Part shown: positions 45,544-53,217 of the stretch, piece by piece | Numbering within the stretch: the first letter of the stretch is position 1 | Layout: each line of letters starts with the position of its first letter | Source: Oscillatoria nigro-viridis PCC 7112 | GTDB taxonomy: Bacteria > Cyanobacteriota > Cyanobacteriia > Cyanobacteriales > Microcoleaceae | Reading direction: 5' to 3' | DNA length: 64,000 nt | Assembly (NCBI RefSeq): GCF_000317475.1 | Contig: NC_019729.1 | Span: forward strand, 6,524,501 to 6,588,500 | Translations under genes and position numbers: made by a program | The notes under the pieces: model-generated | Told to the model about the DNA's origin: nothing | Databases searched by the model: none | What the model saw: only the letters and a program-made list of their open reading frames with translations

Positions 45544-46560
45544 ATGTCGATCGCAAAATTGCAACCATTCCTCGCACCTAGCTACGAAAACTTCCCCAAA
45601 GGCCGCACCATCGGGATTGTTGTCCTTCGTACCACGCAATCGGAAACCATTTTTCGGACAGAGGGAACGGGCGAACCGATGTGTAATGAATACGTGCAAG
45701 CTGGCATTGAAGATACCGAATCAATTCCTCGGCTGGTGATGACAAAACGCAAACAAGTTGCACCGGAAAGGCGCAAAGGACGAGAGTTTTTGCGATCGCA
45801 CAATCTTCTCTACACGGCACCAAAAACTGATGCAATTTGTGCTCTCAATACTAATGCGCCTTGTGAAATGTGCGTTGATTGCTTCCTCTACGGCTTCGCA
45901 GCGGGGGGAGAAGGGGCTCAAAAAAGCCGGGTGTGGACAGAGGATGCGTTTAGCGTGTTGCATTCGACAGAACTAATTGCCGATCGCACCATCAATGCTA
46001 TCTTTGAAACCGGAACTATGCGCGATGAAAAGGGTAACGCTTCGACGGCCCTCAACACCAGCGAATACATCAAACCTGGGGTTCACTTCCTCGATATTGT
46101 CACCCTCAAAGATGTCACCGCTGACGAACTGCGCTACACCCTCGGCAACATTTTATTAACCAGTCGTTACGGTGCAGTTTCCAGCCGCGTGGGACGCATG
46201 GACAATCAAATTCTCGGTGTATTTGGCGGTATTGCTGAACTGCCGAGTTCTCTGGAATTAGTACAAGGGGTTTATGACAAGTTGAAAGCCCAAAATACCG
46301 CCCTAGAACATCCTTTAAAAACCGCATCTTTAGTAGATGCAACTCAGGAAATAATCGGCAGTTGGACAAATAAACGAGGCATTTCGATGCAGCTTTCCCC
46401 AGCCGAATGTGACGCGCTGATTGCCGATGTCGATCGACATTGGTCGCTACCGGAACAAGAAACCTTCCTCAAACGCCTCGATGAATCCTATGCACCTTGG
46501 CGGAAGGTGAAGAGTGAAAACAAGACCAAAGGGCGAGGTAAAAAATCGGAGGAATCATAA
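45544..46560 (+). CDS. csc2: Type I-D Cas7 backbone protein (Csc2)
   Basis: A 338-residue Csc2/Cas7d protein, the multi-copy backbone that coats crRNA in the I-D Cascade. Family marks include IGIVVLRTTQSETIFRTEG, a cysteine-bearing NAPCEMCVDCFLYGFAAGG (putative zinc-binding loop), NTSEYIKPGVHFLDIVTLKD and LLTSRYGAVSSRVGRMDNQI. A perfect aggagaa ribosome-binding site lies eight bases before the ATG. Length is normal. It is followed by a 176-base gap with a palindromic element before csc1, which is unusual inside this operon. Confidence 0.94.
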   Translation: MSIAKLQPFLAPSYENFPKGRTIGIVVLRTTQSETIFRTEGTGEPMCNEYVQAGIEDTESIPRLVMTKRKQVAPERRKGREFLRSHNLLYTAPKTDAICALNTNAPCEMCVDCFLYGFAAGGEGAQKSRVWTEDAFSVLHSTELIADRTINAIFETGTMRDEKGNASTALNTSEYIKPGVHFLDIVTLKDVTADELRYTLGNILLTSRYGAVSSRVGRMDNQILGVFGGIAELPSSLELVQGVYDKLKAQNTALEHPLKTASLVDATQEIIGSWTNKRGISMQLSPAECDALIADVDRHWSLPEQETFLKRLDESYAPWRKVKSENKTKGRGKKSEES

Positions 46561-46611
46561 ATCCTCTCGGTGTGTCGGGACGGGTTTACAAATATCCAGG
46601 ATAAGACTTAC

Positions 46612-46700
46612 CCATCGGAGCAGAGAAACCGGGTTTTTTTACGGAAATAGTGCATCCGGGCTTTTAATGTTAGTAAAAAACCCGGTTTCTTAGTCCCGAT
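46612..46700. repeat. Palindromic element between csc2 and csc1
   Basis: The arms agaaaccgggttttttta and gtaaaaaacccggtttct surround about 32 bases. The same inner arms occur in the element at 41521-41647. It could attenuate transcription between two Cascade genes (inference). Confidence 0.85.
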
Positions 46701-46736
46701 GCGTAATTCCTATAATCGTTTAAATTAATCTCAACC

Positions 46737-47540
46737 ATGCCGCAATTAGAACTTTTCCGAACTTCTTTCACTTCGATAATTGCCTATCAAACCGCACGCT
46801 TAGTCGAACTTTGGTGCGCCGAACCCGTGTTTTTTGCCTCGCGGGAATTGTCCGATACTTACTATACCGAAGGGGCGATCGGCAATTATGCACTAGCCTA
46901 TGCTTTAGGTTGGGCGCGATCGCCCTATCGCCTTACCGGCCAAGACACCAGCAGACCTCGGTATATAGAAGATTTAACGCCCCTTTCCGGTAATAGCTAC
47001 ATCCTCCCCGCATGGCCGGCTGGCGGCACTTTATCCTTCCGATTTGAGCGGTTTAACGCTCTTTCTGACTCCTATTGGTATGCGATGACAAATAACCGAG
47101 TAGCAACGGCGCGCGAAGATTTACCCCTCAGTAGAACGGGGAAAAAACCCAGTACCTATCGCCCTAGCAACTTCCCCCAAACCGGGCGATTGCGAGTAAT
47201 TGAACGGGGAAATCGGTTTCAGACATTAGTATTTGGCGATCGCGAATTGCCCGAATACATTCGCGTCGGCAAATTTACCAGCAAAGTCCGCGTTGAAATC
47301 GTGAAAAAACTCGATTTTGTGCAACTTCCGAGGGGCGATTATCGCTGCAATACTTATCTCAGCGCTGCCGACTTACCTGCAAATATCGAACTCCTCGCTT
47401 TCGACTTAATTTCGATGCCGCCCGCATCGTTATTGAAAAATCTTTCGTTTCGCGGTGAAGCGCTGCAAGCCGGTGATTTTATTCTCCCAGCTAACCTTGA
47501 ATTTTGTGGTGGAAACAACAATGGATCATCTGAAAATTAA
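46737..47540 (+). CDS. csc1: Type I-D Cas5 protein (Csc1)
   Basis: A 267-residue Csc1/Cas5d protein that caps the 5' handle of crRNA in the I-D Cascade. Recognisable features are the N-terminal ferredoxin-like strand (FTSIIAYQTARLVELWC), EGAIGNYALAYALGWARSPY and the later LPEYIRVGKFTSKVRVEIVK. The start ATG 46737 has no strong ribosome-binding site. Its 3' end overlaps the cas3' start by 20 bases, indicating translational coupling to the helicase. Confidence 0.92.
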   Translation: MPQLELFRTSFTSIIAYQTARLVELWCAEPVFFASRELSDTYYTEGAIGNYALAYALGWARSPYRLTGQDTSRPRYIEDLTPLSGNSYILPAWPAGGTLSFRFERFNALSDSYWYAMTNNRVATAREDLPLSRTGKKPSTYRPSNFPQTGRLRVIERGNRFQTLVFGDRELPEYIRVGKFTSKVRVEIVKKLDFVQLPRGDYRCNTYLSAADLPANIELLAFDLISMPPASLLKNLSFRGEALQAGDFILPANLEFCGGNNNGSSEN

Positions 47541-49797
47541 ACTCGAACCAGCAAGCATTTCTGCCTGTCCCCAATTGCCTAAACCATTGGAATTTATGGG
47601 ACAAGCATTGCAGCATCAAGTCGATGTTTATGAAGCGTCCGAAAATAATGATATCATTCTAGACCTCGCACCGACTGGAACGGGAAAAACCAAAGCCGGA
47701 TTGAGTGTTTTGCTGCACAATTCTCAGCGCAATGCTATCTATATCGCCCCGACAAATGCCTTAATTGACCAGCAAACGGAAGCCGCCGAAAAATTTGTTC
47801 TGGATGCGCGTTTACCTCATCTCGTGAAAGCTGCTTCTGCTAAACAAGTCAATTCCTGGCCCGACGATCGCGTTGGGAAACGTTCAGGGGAAAAAATCTA
47901 TAATGTTTTGCGCGAACCTGCAACTATTTTTCCCGAATGCGGTGGCGGTAGACCAATTTTGCTGGTGACAAATCCGGATATTTTCTACTACGCTGCATTT
48001 TTTCAATACAATCCACTCGATCGCGGAAATATTGCCAGTGAATTTTACAGCAGTTTCTCGACTGTAATTTTCGATGAATTTCACCTTTACGATGCCAAAC
48101 AATTAGTTAGCTTGTTTTTCTATCTCGCTTTATCTAAAGAGTTTGGCTACTTTCAGTACAAGAGAAAAATTGTTCTGTTGACGGCAACACCAGAACCTGC
48201 TTGTGAAGAAGCCTTAAATGTGTTAGGAAAAAATGGGGTAAAAATTGCTCGAATCGATGGCAAAAGTCAAATTAGTTATCTACGTCCTTCTCAAACTGAA
48301 GTCAATCTAGAAATTCGCAAGCAGGTTGATAAAGAAACTACGATCGCAGAAATTGTGCAAGAAGTTCTACGGCGACTCAGAGAAAATCCTGACCAAAATG
48401 GGGCGGTAATTCTTGATGCCAAAGATACCCTAGGGCGCATTTCTGACCAATTGCGCGATCGCGGATTTTCCGATTTCTGCGGGCGAATTACGGGGGATAC
48501 ACCGAAGGAAGAACGCCCGCTGGCCGCCCAAAAACAAGTGATTCTAGCTACGAGTACCGTTGATGTGGGCTTCAACTTCGATCGGGAGAACGAAACGCCC
48601 CGGCAAAATCTCGATTGGTTGATTTTTTCCACGCGCGATCGCTTTTCATTCTGGCAGCGCATCGGGCGTGTCGGAAGGGTTTTAGGGAAAACGCAAACCG
48701 AAATTCCTTCTGAGGCGATCGCCTATTTACCCGATCGCGCTTGGGAACAAGGCATCGAACAACTTGACTGTTTTGGCGGACGCAAAGCCCTGACGGAAAT
48801 GTTAGAAAGTCTAGACTGCATGAAGCGTCCGTTTCTCGACATTTACTGGCGTTCCGAAGCTTTTCTAGAAATTGCCAAACCATTATTAGAACTAGAAATA
48901 GTGTTTGACAATTTGCCCGAAGCAAGTTTAGTTATGCAGCTTTATCAAACCATGCAAATAGTGTTGGGAGGTAAACGAGACTGGAATTCTTACCGGCGGC
49001 GGATGAAAGTATTGCAAGGTGCCGAAAATGTGGCTAAATCCACTATCAAACAAATTCAAAAAGAGTGGCAATACATTAAAGGCGGTCAAAACTGCGTCAT
49101 CAGTTTTATGCAAGCAAACTATCCAGAAGATTGGGCAGAAATAGATTCTGGGAGAACGTCAATCGAATTAGTTGAGGAAAAAATCCGCAAAAACCAAAAA
49201 GTCGCCGAAGAGTTGAAAGAATACGCGACAATTCTCAAAGCCAGCTATGCACCACTTTTCAAATTTCGAGAAAGTTTGTTTGAAAATGTCAAAATTTACG
49301 ACCCCAAAAACTTTTTACTCGATGAAGTCGGCGAAACCAATCTCGATCCCATTCACCTGCTGAGATTTTTTGAATTTGCGTCCGATGAAAATGGGATTGT
49401 GCTTACCGATCGCGCCACCGAAACTTACGGGCTCAAATTTGCCTTGCAAGTTGCAGATTTAGAAGATTTTGCGAACCACTATCTTGGCAAACTTTATGCT
49501 TTTAAAAATTGTAAGATCGAACGGACGATCGGCGATAACGTCCGTCCCACAGCGTTAATTTCCCAGCTTACACCACCCTTAATGCCCGGTGTGATTGTCC
49601 GAGAACATCGCAAAAATCGCTGGGCAATTCTCAAACTCAGAAAACAAGGAATCGAATGCTATCCGATTACGGTCAAAGATAGCTTTGCTAACGAACAAGA
49701 ATATACATTTTTTCCAAGTTTATCCGGCATTTTGGCGATCGCCTCCGCTGGCGTTACCTTAAAATGTCCTGACAATCAAGAATTCTGGGTAATCTAA
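47521..49797 (+). CDS. cas3: Type I-D Cas3' helicase (no HD domain)
   Basis: A 758-residue superfamily 2 helicase. Motif I is LAPTGTGKTKAGLSVL near 51, motif II the DEAH variant FDEFHLYD near 185, motif III LTATPEP near 220. The second RecA lobe has ATSTVDVGFNFD near 345 and WQRIGRVGRV near 380. It lacks an HD nuclease domain; in type I-D that activity is in Cas10d. The role is to unwind target DNA once Cascade is bound. The start ATG 47521 lies inside csc1; the frame continues upstream only to a GTG within csc1. It ends three bases before cas6. Confidence 0.93.
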   Translation: MDHLKIKLEPASISACPQLPKPLEFMGQALQHQVDVYEASENNDIILDLAPTGTGKTKAGLSVLLHNSQRNAIYIAPTNALIDQQTEAAEKFVLDARLPHLVKAASAKQVNSWPDDRVGKRSGEKIYNVLREPATIFPECGGGRPILLVTNPDIFYYAAFFQYNPLDRGNIASEFYSSFSTVIFDEFHLYDAKQLVSLFFYLALSKEFGYFQYKRKIVLLTATPEPACEEALNVLGKNGVKIARIDGKSQISYLRPSQTEVNLEIRKQVDKETTIAEIVQEVLRRLRENPDQNGAVILDAKDTLGRISDQLRDRGFSDFCGRITGDTPKEERPLAAQKQVILATSTVDVGFNFDRENETPRQNLDWLIFSTRDRFSFWQRIGRVGRVLGKTQTEIPSEAIAYLPDRAWEQGIEQLDCFGGRKALTEMLESLDCMKRPFLDIYWRSEAFLEIAKPLLELEIVFDNLPEASLVMQLYQTMQIVLGGKRDWNSYRRRMKVLQGAENVAKSTIKQIQKEWQYIKGGQNCVISFMQANYPEDWAEIDSGRTSIELVEEKIRKNQKVAEELKEYATILKASYAPLFKFRESLFENVKIYDPKNFLLDEVGETNLDPIHLLRFFEFASDENGIVLTDRATETYGLKFALQVADLEDFANHYLGKLYAFKNCKIERTIGDNVRPTALISQLTPPLMPGVIVREHRKNRWAILKLRKQGIECYPITVKDSFANEQEYTFFPSLSGILAIASAGVTLKCPDNQEFWVI

Positions 49798-49800
49798 ATT

Positions 49801-50643
49801 ATGCCGCACAGCCTGGTTCTCAACATCCTTCCCCTGGCCCCAATTCCCCCCGGATACCTCACCGGAAGACACCTGCACGCCCTCTTTCTCACCCTCGTGA
49901 GCTCCGTTGACAAAAAACTCGGCGATCGCCTCCACGATGCCGCCGCCCAAAAATCCTTCACTCTCAGCCCTTTGCAAACTAAAAAATGCCCTTTCAAAAA
50001 ACACCATTTCCTGCAATGGGAACACACAGAACCGATTCCAGAACATACCCTCTGTTGGTGGCGGATTACTCTGCTTGATGACACTCTATTCGGCCAATTA
50101 ACTAATCTTTGGCTGAATCTCAATCCGTCGAAGCCGTGGCATCTCGGGCCCGCCGATTTGATGATTGCTAAAATTCTCGGAACGCCCCAAGTAGATCAAC
50201 CTTGGGCTAATGCTTGTAGTTACTCTCAACTTTACGAACAAGCTTCCGAAACTAATCGTTTAATTGCTTTCAGTTTTGCGACTCCTACTACTTTTAGGCA
50301 AGGCAAATTCGATTCAGTGATTCCTACTAGAGATTGCGTTTTTAACAGTCTACTCAGTCGCTGGAATAAGTACAGCCCGATCGCAATTCCCGATCTTTCC
50401 TTCGATGCACTTTTTTCCAGTTTTGTCAATATCCGAAGTGAAAGATTGACTAACTATCAAAGCGATTTTGTGGGCATGGTTGGGGAGGTTAGTTATCGGA
50501 TTTTGGGAGATGTCGAGCCTTTAGTGATTAAGCAAATTAATGCTTTGGCTGATTTTGCTGTTTACTGCGGTGTGGGCAGGAAAACTCCGATGGGGATGGG
50601 AATGACTAGGCGAATAGTTGTTAAAAAAGTTCTTGATAACTGA
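49801..50643 (+). CDS. cas6: Cas6 CRISPR-RNA endoribonuclease
   Basis: A 280-residue Cas6. The N-terminal ferredoxin-like fold starts VLNILPLAPIPPGYLTGRHL, with a candidate catalytic His in GRHLHALFL. The C-terminal glycine-rich loop is GVGRKTPMGMGMTRRIVV, the family hallmark for RNA binding. Cas6 cuts the pre-crRNA within each repeat, leaving an eight-base 5' handle (expected attgaaac from this array's repeat). It is the last gene of the interference module, only three bases after cas3'. Immediately behind it lies the cluster of divergent repeats, whose first unit starts at the last base of the cas6 stop codon. Confidence 0.92.
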   Translation: MPHSLVLNILPLAPIPPGYLTGRHLHALFLTLVSSVDKKLGDRLHDAAAQKSFTLSPLQTKKCPFKKHHFLQWEHTEPIPEHTLCWWRITLLDDTLFGQLTNLWLNLNPSKPWHLGPADLMIAKILGTPQVDQPWANACSYSQLYEQASETNRLIAFSFATPTTFRQGKFDSVIPTRDCVFNSLLSRWNKYSPIAIPDLSFDALFSSFVNIRSERLTNYQSDFVGMVGEVSYRILGDVEPLVIKQINALADFAVYCGVGRKTPMGMGMTRRIVVKKVLDN

Positions 50644-50748
50644 ACGTAAAACCCATAGTCTGCCAGCGGTTGAAACGCGATTTTTACAGTAGGGGATACG
50701 CAAGGGCAAGCCTTAACGTAAAACCCATAGTCCGCCAGGGGTTGAAAC
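50643..50748 (+). repeat. Two degenerate CRISPR-like repeats with 38-base spacer
   Basis: Units at 50643-50676 and 50715-50748 share aacgtaaaacccatagtc and ggttgaaac ends, with two differences. Their ends resemble the main array repeat (taaaaccc at the left, cagggattgaaac versus caggggttgaaac at the right), while the middle differs. Spacing is 72 bases. The second unit overlaps a dispersed palindrome, so CRISPR descent is not certain. Confidence 0.55.
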
Positions 50749-51013
50749 CCCTGCCTCAAAGCTAAAGTCCTCTAAAGAGGACTGCAAGTATGAATGATTA
50801 AATTGCTTCTTCAGTCGGTTTCAACCTTTGCGCTTACTGTTACCTACAAGCTCAAAATCTCATCAATGATTAAATTACTTCTTCAGTCGGTTTCAACGCA
50901 GTAATTCGTAAGCTTGGAGGTACGGCACATACTTCATCAATGATTAAATTACTTCTTCAGTCGGTTTCAACCGACTTTAGCTATGAGACAGGGGTTTCAA
51001 CCCCTGGCGGACT
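50729..51013. repeat. 41-base inverted repeat framing a three-unit repeat cluster
   Basis: The left arm 50729-50769 (agtccgccaggggttgaaac at its start) and the right arm 50973-51013 are reverse complements with two mismatches. Between them lies the three-unit array. The arms contain the caggggttgaaacccctg palindrome typical of dispersed repeats in this genome. Confidence 0.88.
50790..50971. CRISPR. Three-unit CRISPR-like mini-array between cas6 and cas4
   Basis: 36-base units at 50790-50825, 50862-50897 and 50936-50971 are separated by unrelated 36- and 38-base spacers. Units 2 and 3 are identical; unit 1 differs at two positions. The unit starts atcaatgattaaattacttc and ends cagtcggtttcaac, quite unlike the main repeat. 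If read on the minus strand the degenerate unit is leader-distal. No leader or promoter is apparent. It could instead be a dispersed repeat with CRISPR-like spacing. Confidence 0.55.
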
Positions 51014-51065
51014 GGGGCATCACTAATTAATTCCAATTACCAATCTATTACAAACCCTTAAAATT

Positions 51066-51659
51066 ATGAACGATTCTGATTACATTTCGATCGCATCTCT
51101 GAACCAGTATTCTTACTGTCCTCACCGCTGTTGGCGAATGTCCTGTGCGGGAGAATTTACGGATAATCAGTATACCATAGAAGGCACGAGTTTGCACGAT
51201 CGCGTTCACACGATGGGCGAGATTAATCGCGATGAAAATTGGCAGGTGCGGGCGATTTGGCTGAAGTCTGAAAAGTATAAACTCATTGGTAAATCGGATT
51301 TGATTGAGTCGGCGGAGGGCGAACTTTATCCCGTGGAATACAAGCGGGGACGGAAGGGAGAATGGGATAACGATGAGTTGCAAGTTTGCGCCCAAGCGCT
51401 TTGTTTGGAGGAGATGACGGGGAAAACTATTGCGACTGGATATGTGTATTACGCGCAGTCGCATCAGCGGCAATTAGTCGAGATTTCTGAGGGGTTGAGA
51501 CAGGAGGCGATCGCCACTATCACCGCTATCCAATTTTTGCTGCAAACAGGCACAATGCCTAGACCTAATTATACCAAACGCTGTCAAGGTTGCAGCCTTT
51601 ATCAGCAATGTTTGCCACAAGCTGCCGATAAAGTCCTGCGCTATCAAGAAGCTAATTAA
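51066..51659 (+). CDS. cas4: Cas4 PD-(D/E)XK exonuclease of the adaptation module
   Basis: A 197-residue Cas4. The cysteines for an iron-sulfur cluster are Cys18 or Cys22 (YSYCPHRCW) and the C-terminal Cys173, Cys176 and Cys182 (CQGCSLYQQC). RecB-type nuclease residues are His in SLHDRVHTMG, Asp in GKSDLIES and the EYKRG lysine. Cas4 trims prespacers and sets their PAM-dependent orientation with Cas1-Cas2. It begins the adaptation module after a 422-base repeat-filled gap from cas6, so it probably has its own promoter. The cas1 start lies 27 bases downstream. Confidence 0.93.
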   Translation: MNDSDYISIASLNQYSYCPHRCWRMSCAGEFTDNQYTIEGTSLHDRVHTMGEINRDENWQVRAIWLKSEKYKLIGKSDLIESAEGELYPVEYKRGRKGEWDNDELQVCAQALCLEEMTGKTIATGYVYYAQSHQRQLVEISEGLRQEAIATITAIQFLLQTGTMPRPNYTKRCQGCSLYQQCLPQAADKVLRYQEAN

Positions 51660-51686
51660 TCCAAACTACAAATTTAGGAGTCAATC

Positions 51687-52688
51687 GTGGGGACACTGTA
51701 TATCAATCAAGATGATGTGTTTATTGGGAAAACAGATGAACGCCTCAATGTCAAGGCAAAAAATCAAATGTTACAGGATGTGCCTTTGATTCATTTAGAT
51801 GGAGTGGTGATTTTGGGACGGGCGACTATTTCTCCGGCGGCGATCGCAGAATTGCTACAACGCAAAATTCCTCTGACTTTTATCACCGATACCGGTCACT
51901 ATTTGGGTAAGCTGGAACCGGAATTAAGTAAAAACATTTTCGTTCGCAATGCTCAGTGGAAAGCGGCGGGGGAAACTCCGCAAGCTATTCATGTTGTCCG
52001 GGGTTTTATTCGCGGGAAAATGAAAAATTATCGCAGCAGTTTATCTCAAACTCAGCGGGAACATTCCGAACTAAATTTAGCCTCGGCAATTATGCAGATT
52101 TCCAATGCGATCGCCAAACTTGACAAAACTGACAATATTGACTCTTTGCGCGCACAGGAAGGTGCTGGTAGCGCGGCATATTTCAGGGTTTTCAACCAAT
52201 TAATTCGCGCGGAAGGCTTTGTGTTTCAACCGCGACACCGCCCTGCTACCGATCCGGTGAATTCTTTGATGAATTTTGCTTACACGCTGCTGCGTCACGA
52301 CGTGCAAAGCGCCATTAATATTGTGGGATTTGACCCTTATTTAGGATACCTTCACATGCAGCGCTACGGCCGCGCGGGTTTAGCATTTGATTTGATGGAA
52401 GAATTCCGCCCTTTGGTAGCAGACAGTATCATTTTGAATGCGATTAACCGCCGAATTCTGACGCCGAATGATTTTACTGTGGAACCGCTGAGTAATGTGG
52501 TGCGACTGTCGGAAACGGGACGGAAAGAGTTTCTGAAGTTGTATGAAAAGAAAAAGCAGTCTGAGTTTAAGCATCCTGTTTTGAAACGCAAGTGCACCTA
52601 TCAAGAAGCTTTTGAAATTCAAGGGCGGATGTTGGCGAAATATTTGATGGGCGAGATTGACAAATATCCACCTTTAGTTTTGTACTAG
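51687..52688 (+). CDS. cas1: Cas1 integrase
   Basis: A 333-residue Cas1. The metal-binding catalytic residues can be placed at Glu158 (LRAQEGAGSAAYF), His223 (GYLHMQRYGRAGL) and Glu238 (LMEEFRPLVAD). The N-terminal beta domain (LYINQDDVFIGKTDERLNV) is normal. It integrates new spacers at the leader end of the array. The start codon is GTG at 51687, supported by an aggag site eight bases upstream. It is followed two bases later by cas2. Confidence 0.95.
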   Translation: MGTLYINQDDVFIGKTDERLNVKAKNQMLQDVPLIHLDGVVILGRATISPAAIAELLQRKIPLTFITDTGHYLGKLEPELSKNIFVRNAQWKAAGETPQAIHVVRGFIRGKMKNYRSSLSQTQREHSELNLASAIMQISNAIAKLDKTDNIDSLRAQEGAGSAAYFRVFNQLIRAEGFVFQPRHRPATDPVNSLMNFAYTLLRHDVQSAINIVGFDPYLGYLHMQRYGRAGLAFDLMEEFRPLVADSIILNAINRRILTPNDFTVEPLSNVVRLSETGRKEFLKLYEKKKQSEFKHPVLKRKCTYQEAFEIQGRMLAKYLMGEIDKYPPLVLY

Positions 52689-52690
52689 AT

Positions 52691-52966
52691 ATGCACATTC
52701 TGATTTCTTACGATATTTCCGAAGACAAGCGCCGGATAAAGATTCACAAAATGCTCAAGTCTTACGGGCAGTGGATGCAGTACAGTGTGTTCGAGTGTGC
52801 TGATTTGAGCGAGACTCAGTATGCTAAGTTGCGATCGCGCCTGAACAAAGTCATCAAACCGAACGAAGACAGTATTTTGTTTTTCCCGCTGTGCGCCTGC
52901 TGTCAGGGTAAGATCGAACGTATTGGTGGCGTAGTGCCAGTCGATCGCACAATATTTTTTGCTTAG
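52691..52966 (+). CDS. cas2: Cas2
   Basis: A 91-residue ferredoxin-like protein that forms the structural core of the Cas1-Cas2 integrase. The first strand MHILISYDISEDKRRIKIHK carries the conserved Asp8; SYGQWMQYSVFECADLSE and the C-terminal VVPVDRTIFFA strand are typical. It starts two bases after the cas1 stop, so translation is coupled. The stop codon is immediately followed by the first base of a 13-base inverted repeat that opens the array leader. Confidence 0.95.
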   Translation: MHILISYDISEDKRRIKIHKMLKSYGQWMQYSVFECADLSETQYAKLRSRLNKVIKPNEDSILFFPLCACCQGKIERIGGVVPVDRTIFFA

Positions 52967-53217
52967 TTTCCGTGAATCGGTAGGTGTTAAAATCGGGGTA
53001 TCAAATTTTTCGGCTCAAACTCATGTCCGGCAAGAGTTTGATGCCCCCAACCTGAAAAAACGATTCACGGAAAGTCTGAAAGCTTTACAGGATAAGGTTT
53101 TGGAGTAAGGAAGAAGAATTTGCTATTGACAAGGCCCAGGCTGGAATGATACTTTGGTTTTAGATTCACGGAACTGCACCTTGAAAACCAAATACAGCAA
53201 GGCTTCTGGAACGGGCG
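52967..53217 (+). promoter_or_regulatory. CRISPR leader with long hairpin and candidate promoter
   Basis: A perfect 13-base inverted repeat (tttccgtgaatcg at 52967, cgattcacggaaa at 53061) encloses a second stem (atcaaa/tttgat with flanking G and C runs). The motif attcacggaa recurs at 53163. TTGACA at 53126 and GATACT at 53148, 16 bases apart, are a candidate promoter. The leader end ccttgaaaaccaaatacag looks like other cyanobacterial leaders I recall. Confidence 0.65.
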
